Below the pieces are notes generated by a model. That model had not been told where the DNA came from. It saw nothing but the letters and a program-made list of their open reading frames with translations, and did no database searches. A stretch of DNA of 43,465 bases from Actinomycetota bacterium (GTDB lineage Bacteria > Actinomycetota > Actinomycetes > Actinomycetales > Microbacteriaceae). Position numbers and translations under genes: made by a program. The stretch is from positions 1 through 43,465 of the forward strand of contig JAFDWM010000014.1 in assembly GCA_018268455.1 (NCBI GenBank), read 5' to 3'. This document shows, in pieces, positions 23,779 through 32,008 of this stretch. How positions within the stretch are numbered: the first letter of the stretch is position 1; every line of letters starts with the position of its first letter.

Positions 23779-24663
23779 TTACGTCGAAGTGAGGTTGAAC
23801 AGGAGCGGAGTGAAGATGATGCCGACCGCGATGAAGGCCACGATGAACCCGGCGAAGGAGCTGAACTGGTCGCTCAGCTTGTTCGCCCGCGTCTGTTCCT
23901 CGTTGAGAAGCTTCACTCGCATGCCCTTCCCGGTGGACCTCAGTGTCTCATATATGGAAGAACCGCTCTCGTCCGCTGATCGGGAGATTCGTGCGACCTC
24001 GGCGAGCTCGGGAACCCCGGTGGCATCGGCGAAATTGTTCAACGCCTCCCACGAGGGCGTGCCGGCGAACCGTGCCCGGCGAAGCTCCTCGCGGATGCGG
24101 ACGAACACCCAGCTGTCTCCGATCGTTGCCGCGTTCTCGAGGGCTCGGGTGACGGGTGCGTTGCGCCGGCGCTCGGTCGCGACGAGCTCGAGGTAGATGG
24201 CGACGCCTCGAGCAAACTCCTGGCGGGCGACGGTGGCCTTCTTCTTGAGGTCGCGGTCGGCTCCAGTCCACCCGAGGATGGCCAGGGGGATGCCGGAGAG
24301 CGCGGCGACGCCGGCGAAGAACGGGAAGCCGATCATGTTCAGGACGATGCCGGCGAATGAGGGTGCGATCAGCAGCAGGAGGGCGTCGCGCGCCTTCTGG
24401 TACAGGTAGTTGTTCACCGGGGTGCCCACGAGCTCGAGGTCCTTCGTAGGGATCGTGAAGCCGGGCAGGTCGGGCAGGCGGGAGTGCACCCAGGAGCCGA
24501 CACGGGTTTCCAGGTCGCTGCCGGAGTGGTCCGCGATGGTGCTGGTGGTGCCCATCCGTTCCATGACCGCCGACAGCTTGGACTGGCGGGGAAGCAGGGT
24601 CGCGATGATGAGCGCGAGGCCGGCGCCGAGGAGGGCTCCGGGGATGAGGGTGATGTACCACAC
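23779..24663 (-). CDS. tadC: TadC-like pilus assembly membrane protein (GspF domain)
   Basis: This 294-residue inner-membrane platform protein pairs with TadB. The GTG at 24663, preceded by AGGAGC and just after the tadB stop, is preferred over a longer frame that overlaps tadB. N-terminal helix ITLIPGALLGAGLALIIAT, a middle pair of helices, and a C-terminal pair (FAGFIVAFIAVGIIFTPLL) frame a cytoplasmic GspF-type domain (VAIYLELVATERRRNAPV, ALNNFADATGVPELAEVARI, MRVKLLNEEQTRANKLS). The order tadA-tadB-tadC is the standard Tad order. Confidence 0.88.
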   Translation of the reverse strand: MWYITLIPGALLGAGLALIIATLLPRQSKLSAVMERMGTTSTIADHSGSDLETRVGSWVHSRLPDLPGFTIPTKDLELVGTPVNNYLYQKARDALLLLIAPSFAGIVLNMIGFPFFAGVAALSGIPLAILGWTGADRDLKKKATVARQEFARGVAIYLELVATERRRNAPVTRALENAATIGDSWVFVRIREELRRARFAGTPSWEALNNFADATGVPELAEVARISRSADESGSSIYETLRSTGKGMRVKLLNEEQTRANKLSDQFSSFAGFIVAFIAVGIIFTPLLFNLTST

Positions 24664-24665
24664 GG

Positions 24666-25535
24666 TCAGCTCCTGCCGTTGAGGATGCGGGGCATCGGTC
24701 GGGGTCGGATCCACTGTTTGAGGAAGATGATCGCGGTGACGTAGACGGCCACCCAGAACAGCAGCACGATCTGCCCGAACGGCGTCCCGTAGAACGCGAA
24801 GAAGGACGATCCGCCCAGCAGCGGCAGCCCGACGAACATGCCGATGACGATGATGGTGATCAGCCGGATGGTCTGCTGCGGCTTTGCGCGGTCGGCGGCG
24901 ACCTGGCGGCGCGCCTTGACTTCGTCGAAGACATCATCGGCCAGGTCCTGCAGTGCCTTGGTGAGACCGGGTCCGCGCTCTTTCGCGGCCAGCTGCAGAT
25001 GAGCGACGATCAGGTCCCCGGTCGCGTCGTTGAGGTCGGTGGCGAGGCCGCGGAGGGCGTCCTCGATCGTCCACCTCGAGGTGAGACGCGCGGCGAGCCG
25101 TTCGATGGCCGGCTGGATCGCGGGTGGCGCGGTGCGCACGGATGCGGGCAGCGCGACCTCGAGGCCGGTGCCGGCGCCGCCGATGATGCCGGCGAGGTTG
25201 CGGGTGTAGATCTCCAGCGCCTGGAGCTTGTCGATGTCTTCGGTGTCGGACTTGCTGCCCACCAGCAGCGGCAGGACGATCGCGAGAGCCGGCCCGACCA
25301 GGATCGTGATGGGCCACCCGGAGATCAGCCAGAGCACGATCCCGACGATCAGGCCGATCCCTGCGGCGATCAGAACCCGCGGAGTGATGATGTCGCGGCG
25401 CCGGGTCCAGGTCCGCTGCAGACGGCCCGGGGGCCGGCCGGCGGGGTTCTCCTGCGAGGGGAAGATCCCGATCAGGATGACGAGCAGGCCCAGCAGCGCG
25501 ATCCCGACTGTCAGGCCGATCGCTGTCGCGTTCAT
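24666..25535 (-). CDS. tadB: TadB-like pilus assembly membrane protein (GspF domain)
   Basis: This 289-residue protein is the second platform subunit. Helices lie at about 5-25 and 52-90 (VLIAAGIGLIVGIVLWLIS, ITILVGPALAIVLPLLV) and a C-terminal pair at about 225-275. The cytoplasmic GspF core contains LEIYTRNLAGIIGGAGTGLE, IEDALRGLATDLNDATGD and FDEVKARRQVAADRAKPQQ. The ATG overlaps the tadA stop by four bases. It would form the membrane base on which the TadA ATPase drives pilin extrusion. Confidence 0.88.
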   Translation of the reverse strand: MNATAIGLTVGIALLGLLVILIGIFPSQENPAGRPPGRLQRTWTRRRDIITPRVLIAAGIGLIVGIVLWLISGWPITILVGPALAIVLPLLVGSKSDTEDIDKLQALEIYTRNLAGIIGGAGTGLEVALPASVRTAPPAIQPAIERLAARLTSRWTIEDALRGLATDLNDATGDLIVAHLQLAAKERGPGLTKALQDLADDVFDEVKARRQVAADRAKPQQTIRLITIIVIGMFVGLPLLGGSSFFAFYGTPFGQIVLLFWVAVYVTAIIFLKQWIRPRPMPRILNGRS

Positions 25536-27115
25536 GCTGCCGTCCCCTCGATGCCGCGGAAGAAGTCGGTGTCGATCCCGGCTTCGGCGAGGATCTCCCG
25601 CATCTCGGGTGTGGGCATCGCCTGGAGCACCTGTCGGCGGGAGCGGCTGAGACCGAAGATCGTGTTGGCGATCGGGCGGTCCTCTTCGCCGGGGGTGATC
25701 TCGGCGATCTCGGTGACGAGGTGCTGGACGCTGCCGTTGGGCATGCGAACCTGCGCGACCTGGACGATGAAGTCGATGTGGCGGCCGATCTGCCGGTAGG
25801 CGTACTCCGGGGATGCCCCGCCGACGCCCTTGATGGCGAGGTCGGCCAGACGTTCGATGGTGTCGGTCGCGGACATAGCGTGCACGGTGCTGATCGATCC
25901 GACACCGGCTTGCATGGCCTGGAACATCGCGTCCACCTCACCGCCTCGGACCTCACCGACGACGATGCGCTGCGAGTCGAGGCGCAGGCTGGATTCGAGC
26001 AGCTGCACGAGCGTGATCTCGCCGGGCTGGCTGCCGTCCGCCGCCCGCTCCCCCAGCCCGGGCCGGTACTGCAGCGGGGTGACGATGTGGTGGCGATCGC
26101 CCATCCGGTCCAGGTGCAGCTCGCGTTCCTTCTCGATCGTCACGATCTCTTCCATCGGGTCGATCTCGTTGCACAGCGCCCGCACGAGGGTGGTCTTGCC
26201 GGCGCCCGGGTTCCCGGCGACCACGATCGAGCGTCCCGCGCGGACGATCGCGCGCAGCAGTTCCGCCATCGGCGGGGTCATGGAACCGAGCTCGAGCAGC
26301 TGGTCGAGGCCGATGTCGACGAAGCGGTGGATGCGCATGACGACCTTGGGGCGGGGCGAGATCGGGGGGTGGACGGCCTCGAGTCGGCCGATGCCGCCGG
26401 GAAGGTCCATCGACAGGATCGGGTGGGCGCTGGAGAACGGTCGGGCGTCCTCGCCTTGGCGCATCGCGATCAGGCGGATCTCTTCGATCAGGTCCTGGTC
26501 GGTCGGGGTGATCGGCGGCATCAGTACCTTCCGGCCGTCCGCGTACTTCACGTAGACGCGGTCGTTGCCGTAGATGTCGACGTTCTTCACGGTGGGGTCG
26601 TCGACGAGCGGCTGGAACCGTCCCAGCCCGTACAGTCCGTCGATCACCGCTCGAGCCAGACGCTGCTGCATGGCCGCCGACCAGGCGTTGCGGTCGCCGG
26701 TCTCCGCTGTGACCGCGTTCATCCGGTCGCGGATCACGTCGAGTGCGTGGCTCTGCGCGATCGCCCGCTGGTCCTGCTCGGTCATCGTGGGGTTGATCGC
26801 GACCGAACGGTCGAGCAGCTCGGCGACTTCTTTGCGGAGGCTTTGCAGCAGGGTCCAGTCAACCTGCTCGTCGTCGTCCTCGTAGCGGGGAGCCTGTGGC
26901 GCCGGCGCGGGACTCGGTGACGGTGCGGGCTGCGGCGCCTGCGCGGCGCCTCGACGGGAGTACTGGGGTCCGCCCGCGTCTGCGAGCAGATGCCCGGCGG
27001 CGCCGCGCACTGGGGGTGGTGTCTCCGGGATCGCTGCCGGGTCGGGCTGCGTGAGGAACATCGGCAGATCGGTGAGCGATGGCTGCTGTGGGGTGGGCTG
27101 TTCAGGATTCGTCAT
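25532..27115 (-). CDS. tadA: TadA/CpaF-type secretion ATPase
   Basis: This 527-residue hexameric ATPase powers pilus assembly (VirB11/GspE superfamily). The first 100 residues are a proline-rich linker specific to this protein. Then come the N-terminal domain (DVIRDRMNAVTAETGDR), an active domain with Walker A GNPGAGKTTL (about 303), an Asp box (IVTIEKERELHL), Walker B RIVVGEVRGGE (about 385) and a His box (GSISTVHAMSATDTIERL). The ATG at 27115 overlaps the tadZ stop (ATGA), which sets the start even though the frame is open upstream. Confidence 0.92.
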   Translation of the reverse strand: MTNPEQPTPQQPSLTDLPMFLTQPDPAAIPETPPPVRGAAGHLLADAGGPQYSRRGAAQAPQPAPSPSPAPAPQAPRYEDDDEQVDWTLLQSLRKEVAELLDRSVAINPTMTEQDQRAIAQSHALDVIRDRMNAVTAETGDRNAWSAAMQQRLARAVIDGLYGLGRFQPLVDDPTVKNVDIYGNDRVYVKYADGRKVLMPPITPTDQDLIEEIRLIAMRQGEDARPFSSAHPILSMDLPGGIGRLEAVHPPISPRPKVVMRIHRFVDIGLDQLLELGSMTPPMAELLRAIVRAGRSIVVAGNPGAGKTTLVRALCNEIDPMEEIVTIEKERELHLDRMGDRHHIVTPLQYRPGLGERAADGSQPGEITLVQLLESSLRLDSQRIVVGEVRGGEVDAMFQAMQAGVGSISTVHAMSATDTIERLADLAIKGVGGASPEYAYRQIGRHIDFIVQVAQVRMPNGSVQHLVTEIAEITPGEEDRPIANTIFGLSRSRRQVLQAMPTPEMREILAEAGIDTDFFRGIEGTAA

Positions 27116-27912
27116 CCGAGAGTCTCCTGTCGAGTGGGGCGCGCGCCGATCAGTTCCTGACGCTTGAGGATGCGGGCGCGTATCAGATCCGCCGCGGTGG
27201 TGATCGAGCGCGTGTACGGGTTGCGGGTCAGCTTCCTGCTCGGCTCGGCACCGGCGTAGTAGACGGCGGCCGAGCGCGGGTCGTGGACGATCTCGGCCGA
27301 GACGTCGACGTTCGTCAGCTTGACGATGTCGGCCCGCGGCCATGTCTCCAGCGGGGTGTCAACGAGCAGCAGCTCGAGGTACTCCCGGTGACCTGCCTGG
27401 GCGAGGAGGTCACGCAGCTCGGTCAGCTGCGCTGCGGTGGTGTAGATGTCGGGAAGGGTCGGCCGCAGGAGCACCTGGACGCTGTCGGCGATCTGCAGCA
27501 GGGACGATCGCGCGTCGCGTACGGAGACCCGGCCGACGTCGAGGATCACGTCCATGCCGGCACTGTCGAGAGTGCTGAGCGTGGCGCCCAGTTCGCTCCA
27601 CAAAGCGGTCGTCGACTGGGCGGCGACGATGCTGGACAGCCCGAGGATCACGCTGCGGTCGGGTGCGAGCTCGATCCGCTGCTCCATCACCTCCGCGGCG
27701 GTCAGGGCGTTGTTCTGCTGCGCGATCGCGAGCGCGGTCAGTCCGCGGTCTCGGCCGAACTGTCCACGAAGGTATCCAGGGAGGATGCTCGAGGTCTTCG
27801 CCGTGTCGACTTCGACCAGCAACGCCGGGCGGTGCCAGGCGAAGGTCATCGCCAGCGCCGTGGTGGTCACCCCGGGGGCGCCGGAGAAGCTCGCCAGAGC
27901 GATCACCGCCAT
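27112..27912 (-). CDS. tadZ: TadZ/CpaE-like ParA-family protein
   Basis: This 266-residue P-loop protein of the MinD/ParA superfamily would position the pilus at a cell site. It begins MAVIALASFSGAPGVTTTAL: the deviant Walker A keeps the shape but lacks the usual lysine (GVTTT instead of GGVGKTT), as in many CpaE/TadZ proteins that are poor ATPases. Later elements VEVDTAKTSS and DVILDVGRVSVRDAR match the family. Start at 27912, just overlapping the SAF gene stop, is chosen over a longer frame. It is a second ParA-type protein, separate from the partition ParA at the head of the operon. Confidence 0.85.
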   Translation of the reverse strand: MAVIALASFSGAPGVTTTALAMTFAWHRPALLVEVDTAKTSSILPGYLRGQFGRDRGLTALAIAQQNNALTAAEVMEQRIELAPDRSVILGLSSIVAAQSTTALWSELGATLSTLDSAGMDVILDVGRVSVRDARSSLLQIADSVQVLLRPTLPDIYTTAAQLTELRDLLAQAGHREYLELLLVDTPLETWPRADIVKLTNVDVSAEIVHDPRSAAVYYAGAEPSRKLTRNPYTRSITTAADLIRARILKRQELIGARPTRQETLG

Positions 27913-27913
27913 G

Positions 27914-28594
27914 TCACTGCCCTCCGTCGAGAACCAGAGCCACGCGCCCGGTTGCGGCTCGGGCGGCAAGATCCGCGGCCTGCGCTCTGGGGACGATGAC
28001 GTTCACGACCCATTGCTGGTTGTCGGCGTCGCGGACGACCGAGAACACCGTTGCGGGGAACGTCTGCGGTGTGTCGGCGGGAGGGTCGCCCTGGGCGACT
28101 GGGGTGTCGACGATGCGGACCTGGTCGCCGGCGGCAAGCGGATAGGAGGGCATCTGCGCGCCCGTGAGGGTGAATCCGACCAGTGACTGCCCGTCCTCGA
28201 TCGCCAGGGTGCTGCCCAGGACGCGGGGGGTGATCAAAGAGCCGGCGGGAAGATCGACCGTCGCGATCTTCCCGATGACGTCGGTTGACTGTTCGACGGT
28301 GTAGGCGTCGGTGTTCTGCCGCCCGTCGAGCTCGAGCGTGGTGAGGTCCTGACTCTCGATCGTCTCGCCGCGAGTGATCTCCCCGGAGGTGACGAACACG
28401 GTGGTGGTGACGCGGGCCGAGGATGCGTACCACCAGCTGCCCAGCGCGCCCACGATGACGAGCGCGACTCCTGCAGCGATCACTGCGGGTCGACGTCGTG
28501 ACCGTGTGGGAGGCGGCGTCAGCTGCTCCCCCTTCGGCTTCTTCTCTGCCGGCTCGGGCTTCTGCCGACGCTTCGGCTCGGTTTCGGTCACCAT
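27914..28594 (-). CDS. SAF-domain protein (CpaB/RcpC-like)
   Basis: This 226-residue membrane-anchored protein has a basic cytoplasmic N-terminus (about 1-34) and a transmembrane helix (AVIAAGVALVIVGALGSWWY). An external SAF domain (about 65-130, TSGEITRGETIESQDL, VDLPAGSLITPRVLG) is followed by a C-terminal part with VNVIVPRAQAADLAARAA. In Tad systems this is the CpaB/RcpC component, thought to bind the wall and guide the pilus. It precedes tadZ with overlap. Confidence 0.82.
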   Translation of the reverse strand: MVTETEPKRRQKPEPAEKKPKGEQLTPPPTRSRRRPAVIAAGVALVIVGALGSWWYASSARVTTTVFVTSGEITRGETIESQDLTTLELDGRQNTDAYTVEQSTDVIGKIATVDLPAGSLITPRVLGSTLAIEDGQSLVGFTLTGAQMPSYPLAAGDQVRIVDTPVAQGDPPADTPQTFPATVFSVVRDADNQQWVVNVIVPRAQAADLAARAATGRVALVLDGGQ

Positions 28595-28609
28595 GTGCGG
28601 ACTCCTTGG

Positions 28610-29272
28610 TTACTTCGTGGACAGGAACGCCTCGTAGGCGGCTACGAACAGAGCGTTGCGACTGGGTGCGCCGAGCTCTTTCCACAGACCGTCGAGGATG
28701 GCCTTGTTCTTCTTGTTGACGCGGATGATGAACGTCTCAGTTCGCTCCCCGTCCGTCTTGTGCGCGACGACACGAGGCATGTCGAACAGGGACCGTCCGC
28801 CCTCGGGCGCGGTCGCCCCGGCCACGCTGCGACGCAGGCGGTCGGGTAGCTCGTCGATGTGCGTCTCGATCGCCGTGAAGAGGATGATCGGGTGGCTGAG
28901 CCCCGTCTCCTCCTTGTAGGCGTTGAGCTTGTTCATCAAGCTCTCGCGCAGGGTGACGTTCACAGGCTGATTCACCAGGTCCCTCTCTCCGTCTGAGGTG
29001 GTCTCCTCGGCCGGTGTCAGCGTCGACGTCGGCTCGGGCACGCGGGGGGCAGTCGTGCTCTTGGCTCGCCGCTTGCTCTTCGTCGTCGTCGTCGACGGCG
29101 CGACATCCGCCGGCTTCGAGGAAGGCTCCACGATCGCTACGGGCTCAGCGGGTACCTGTTCCGGCGCCGGGTCGGGAACCGTTTCAGGGGCGAGCTCCGC
29201 CACGGGCTTGAGGAGACCGGCGAACGCGGATGCCTTGTGCTGCGCCTTGCGGGGCTGACCGAGATCCGACAT
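28610..29272 (-). CDS. Ribbon-helix-helix partner of ParA (ParB-like), two repeats
   Basis: This 220-residue protein has a disordered, proline-rich, basic first half with KSKRRAKS. Two RHH-like modules follow: VNVTLRESLMNKLNAYKEE with its following helix (about 100-150), and ETFIIRVNKKNKAILDGLWK with SRNALFVAAYEAFLS (about 178-220). It overlaps the parA stop (TGATG), the standard arrangement for a centromere-binding partner. The preferred start is the ATG at 29272 rather than the GTG one codon before. It should bind the element's centromere, possibly the GCAAC array next to parA, and also lead into the Tad genes. Confidence 0.72.
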   Translation of the reverse strand: MSDLGQPRKAQHKASAFAGLLKPVAELAPETVPDPAPEQVPAEPVAIVEPSSKPADVAPSTTTTKSKRRAKSTTAPRVPEPTSTLTPAEETTSDGERDLVNQPVNVTLRESLMNKLNAYKEETGLSHPIILFTAIETHIDELPDRLRRSVAGATAPEGGRSLFDMPRVVAHKTDGERTETFIIRVNKKNKAILDGLWKELGAPSRNALFVAAYEAFLSTK

Positions 29273-30222
29273 CACGCCACCTCCCCCGCCGGTGAGCTCT
29301 CATGTGCCGCGAGTGCCTGCAGGATCTCTCCTGTGAGCTCGACGTAGTCCTCGGCGAGCGACCCTGCGCTGTCGCTGATCCGCTGACTCGGGGTCTCATC
29401 GACGGTCTCCCCCGCCTTGCGTGCCTTGAGGGCCTTCGCCCAGGCGAACGGGTCCTGCTCCTCAGCGTCGCGCGCCAACTCGATCGCCAGCTGGCCGCGA
29501 TCGCGACTGTCGACGCCGGAGGTCTGGGAGAACCGGATAGACGTGGTGAAGACCGGAGCGAGATCGCCCATGATCTCCCTGATCTCTTCGTGCTTGCGAG
29601 CCTTCATCCGCTTGGCGCGGCTGTCGATGGGGAACAGCACCGCACCGAGGGGCATGATGGTCGGGTTCTTGGGCTGGGTGGCGATCACTTCACGCGCCAG
29701 CTGCTCGAGCCCGTTGAGGCTGCCGGAGTCAGGCTGCGTAGGGATCAAGATCCAGCGGGCTGCTACCAGCGCCTGGGTCTGGATCGCGGTATCCCCCGGC
29801 GGGCAGTCGATCAGCACAATGTCGTACTGGTCCGCGATCTCGGCCAGCTTGTCCGCCAGGCCGAAGCTGGGATCTTCGTTGCGGCGTTGCCGCCCTGTCA
29901 GGGTGTCCGCGAGGAGAGCTGTCTGCTCCCCCGCCGGCACGACGTCGAGGTTCTCGCGGATGCCCTTCGCCGGTGCCAGCGGATTCCCGCTGTTCAAGGC
30001 GAAGAACAGCGCTGCACCGTGGTCGTTGTAGTCCGTGTGCCGGTACCCGAGGTCGTCGCCCAGGTTCCCCTGCTGATCAAGATCGATCGCAAGCACTTTG
30101 TAGCCGGCCTGCGCCAGCACACCCGCCAGGTTCGAGGTGATGGAGGTCTTCCCCACGCCGCCCTTGCGGTTCATCACGGCGATCACTCGCCGGAGTCGTG
30201 ATCTCTTGTCTGCGCTCAGCAT
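29272..30222 (-). CDS. parA: ParA-family partition ATPase
   Basis: This 316-residue protein has a classical deviant Walker A (KGGVGKTS, K20-S27), Walker A' (LAIDLDQQGNLG) and Walker B (IVLIDCPPGD). These are features of plasmid ParA proteins that drive segregation with a centromere-binding partner. It lacks a long N-terminal HTH, so it resembles the small type Ib/ICE ParAs, and transcription is more likely controlled by the partner. A good promoter lies about 50 bases upstream. It is the first gene of a 15-kb minus-strand operon that includes the pilus genes and ends with the toxin, so partition and pilus expression are linked. Confidence 0.9.
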   Translation of the reverse strand: MLSADKRSRLRRVIAVMNRKGGVGKTSITSNLAGVLAQAGYKVLAIDLDQQGNLGDDLGYRHTDYNDHGAALFFALNSGNPLAPAKGIRENLDVVPAGEQTALLADTLTGRQRRNEDPSFGLADKLAEIADQYDIVLIDCPPGDTAIQTQALVAARWILIPTQPDSGSLNGLEQLAREVIATQPKNPTIMPLGAVLFPIDSRAKRMKARKHEEIREIMGDLAPVFTTSIRFSQTSGVDSRDRGQLAIELARDAEEQDPFAWAKALKARKAGETVDETPSQRISDSAGSLAEDYVELTGEILQALAAHESSPAGEVA

Positions 30223-30273
30223 GGCATCCGCCCGATGCCATACCTACGCGAAGGTGTCTGCTGCATGGCCGAA

Positions 30274-30303
30274 ATTCTAACGCATATGAGATAGAAACTA
30301 CAA
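30274..30303 (-). promoter_or_regulatory. Sigma-70-type promoter of the parA-tad operon
   Basis: On the minus strand TTGTAG (-35, 30298-30303) and TAGAAT (-10, 30274-30279) are spaced by 18 bases. It is about 50 bases upstream of the parA start and at the edge of the GCAAC array, which would allow autoregulation by the partition complex. Confidence 0.65.
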
Positions 30304-30333
30304 GCAATATTGCTGAGAGGCGACATGCAGTGT

Positions 30334-30557
30334 GCAACGAGTGTGACAGGCAACGTCGCATGTCTATGTACAAGCAAAGGTGCTAGTAGGTAGGCGCAAC
30401 ACATGCGGAACTAATAACTAACTAGCAGATAGCAAACCGCAACCACACCGATAGCAATGTGCAAGAAACATATGCAGAGCATATGCATGCACGTGACAGG
30501 TAGATGCAACAAGCACCGTCATGACATTGCAACGAGGATGCAACGTCGGTTGGCAAC
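30334..30557 (+). repeat. Array of eight direct GCAAC repeats (candidate centromere or origin)
   Basis: GCAAC starts at 30334, 30350, 30396, 30439, 30506, 30529, 30540 and 30553, all on the plus strand. Chance would give well under one in this length. Some copies share longer matches (TGCAACGA, GCAACGTCG twice). The whole 30230-30560 stretch is visibly AT-richer than its surroundings and has no gene. Direct repeats next to parA are the usual form of a partition site or iteron origin. Confidence 0.6.
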
Positions 30558-30627
30558 AGGGCAAGCGGGGACGGGGGGAGTGCAGGTCGAGCGGCCAGGG
30601 GGGCACTTCTGCCCTCGATGGACGACT

Positions 30628-30663
30628 CAGCGCCCCCTCGGGGGCCGATCCCGAGGGGCGCTG
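30628..30663 (-). terminator. Hairpin terminator of the sigma-like regulator gene
   Basis: CAGCGCCCC and TCGGG pair with CCCGA and GGGGCGCTG, with one bulged C and a short loop. It sits about 50 bases beyond the regulator stop and closes the gap before the GCAAC array. Confidence 0.8.
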
Positions 30664-30710
30664 AGAGATGGAAACCCGTCTAGCGGGCGTTCTGCGCCGT
30701 TCTCACGCGA

Positions 30711-31496
30711 TTACCAGGCGCCGTGGGTACGGACGTGGGCCTGGACTGCTTCGACGAGCTTGAGGCGGATTCTGTGGACGCGACGGGTGAGGCTTCCTCG
30801 GGCGATGCCGAGCTCCTCGGCGAGGGTGTCGCGAACCGTCTCGCGCTCGTCCCGTTCGGCGAGGTCGTGCCGGGCGAGGAGGCGGACCTGGTCGGGGGAG
30901 AGGGTGTCGGTGTCGATCGCCCAGGACAGAAGGGTCACGAGGTCGTGCAGGGAGTCTTCGCCCCATTCGGGCTCGATGTCGTGGCTGCCGCCGTTGTCGT
31001 GCACGGCCTGAGTCAGGTAGTCGTCGTCGACGGGGAGATCCTGGGAGCCGGCGTCGAGTGAGCCGTTGATGATGTTCAGCGCGTTCAGGCCGAGGTTGCC
31101 CTGGACGTGGTGGGCGTTGGTGAGCCGGTAGGTGGAGATCGACTGCCACATCGCTCCGATCGCCGTGGCGACCGCGTCGACGGAGTCGTGTCCGGTCGAG
31201 GAGATGGACCGCAGCGCCCGGCACGTACGTGCGTAGTGGACCGCCTTGGGGAGCATGTGGTGCAGGAGGACCCGCTCGGCAACGTGGTCGCCGTCGTGCG
31301 CCGCGACGAGCAGCGCGTGAAGCAGGCGGTCGCGCTCGTCTTCGCCAGCAGCTCGGATCTGAGCGGTGAGCTCACCGCAGACGACGTCGCCAATGCCGGC
31401 GATGTGATGGGGGAGCTGCGTGTAGCTGCGATCCCATTCGTCGCGTAGCGCGGTGAGGAGTCCGGGTGCTCGTGAGGTGAGCGAGGTTGTGGACAT
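30711..31496 (-). CDS. Sigma-factor-like or HTH regulator, divergent from the conjugation operon
   Basis: This 261-residue protein has a helical middle (DRLLHALLVAAHDGDHVAERVLLHHML) resembling sigma region 2-like sequence. A C-terminal helix-turn-helix (AEELGIARGSLTRRVHRIR, about 225-248) is preceded by LSPDQVRLLARHDLAERDER, as in sigma-70 region 4. It is not a canonical sigma factor by motif. The ATG at 31496, with GAGAGG upstream, is chosen over a longer frame. It is transcribed away from the transfer operon, and the shared intergenic region has two copies of the GAAAAAGACGAA motif, making it a good candidate regulator of transfer. Confidence 0.65.
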   Translation of the reverse strand: MSTTSLTSRAPGLLTALRDEWDRSYTQLPHHIAGIGDVVCGELTAQIRAAGEDERDRLLHALLVAAHDGDHVAERVLLHHMLPKAVHYARTCRALRSISSTGHDSVDAVATAIGAMWQSISTYRLTNAHHVQGNLGLNALNIINGSLDAGSQDLPVDDDYLTQAVHDNGGSHDIEPEWGEDSLHDLVTLLSWAIDTDTLSPDQVRLLARHDLAERDERETVRDTLAEELGIARGSLTRRVHRIRLKLVEAVQAHVRTHGAW

Positions 31497-31508
31497 GAGT
31501 TTCGGCCT

Positions 31509-31531
31509 CTCGTGTCGGGGGTGAACACGAG
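31509..31531. promoter_or_regulatory. Inverted repeat in the leader of the sigma-like gene
   Basis: CTCGTGT and ACACGAG form perfect 7-bp arms around nine bases, about 13 bases from the start codon and overlapping its Shine-Dalgarno sequence. It could be an operator or an RNA hairpin that limits translation. Confidence 0.45.
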
Positions 31532-31639
31532 CGACGTTCCTCAGCGGGTCTTGCTCAGACTCTTGGTCGTTTCGGTCCGTTCTCCCGCGACACATCGCTG
31601 CCTCGCGCAGAACGCGCGTGAAAATGCCAGATCGCGATG

Positions 31640-31667
31640 GAAAAAGACGAAATCTGAAAAAGACGAA
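31640..31667 (+). repeat. GAAAAAGACGAA motif, copies 2 and 3
   Basis: Two copies (31640-31651 and 31656-31667) lie exactly 16 bases apart, in the 275-base gap between the sigma-like gene and the transfer operon. No gene is visible in this gap. An additional inverted repeat (CAAGAC-CAAT-GTCTTG, 31706-31721) lies between them and the first transfer gene. Paired spacing suggests cooperative binding of a dimeric regulator. Confidence 0.7.
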
Positions 31668-31771
31668 AAAAAGATGGGGGAGACCTGTCCGATCCGGCGG
31701 TCAATCAAGACCAATGTCTTGTGAGCGCCGGAGTCCGCCGGTGCTAGACGGCGACAGAAAGGGTCGGTTCG

Positions 31772-32005
31772 GTGGCTCAGGCATCAGCGGCAGACGAGTT
31801 TCCCGAGGGCTTCGTGAGCGACGCAGCTCACGCCCTGCGGGCCATTGACGACATCCAGCACGCGGCGGCCGGGCTGTACGAGAGCGCGCTCGACCCGAAC
31901 GCGCAGGAGCGGATGCGCCGCACCCTCGAGCCCTCCCGACTGGCGCAGGCGGGGCAGGCCGCCAGCCGTGTCGCGCGGCTGCAGATCGCCGCCGAGGGGG
32001 TGTGA
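31772..32005 (+). CDS. Small protein, first gene of the conjugation operon
   Basis: This is a 77-residue helical, charged protein (FVSDAAHALRAIDDIQHAAA, RMRRTLEPSRLAQAGQAASR) with no membrane segment. I recognise no family. Start is GTG with AAAGGG upstream. It lies four bases before the TcpC-like gene and is surely co-transcribed, so it is probably a small cytoplasmic transfer component or chaperone. Confidence 0.65.
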   Translation: MAQASAADEFPEGFVSDAAHALRAIDDIQHAAAGLYESALDPNAQERMRRTLEPSRLAQAGQAASRVARLQIAAEGV

Positions 32006-32008
32006 ACG

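Noticed and set aside
30334-30557. CRISPR array
   Set aside because: Units are only five bases with irregular spacing of 11-67 bases; there are no long repeats, unique spacers or cas genes.
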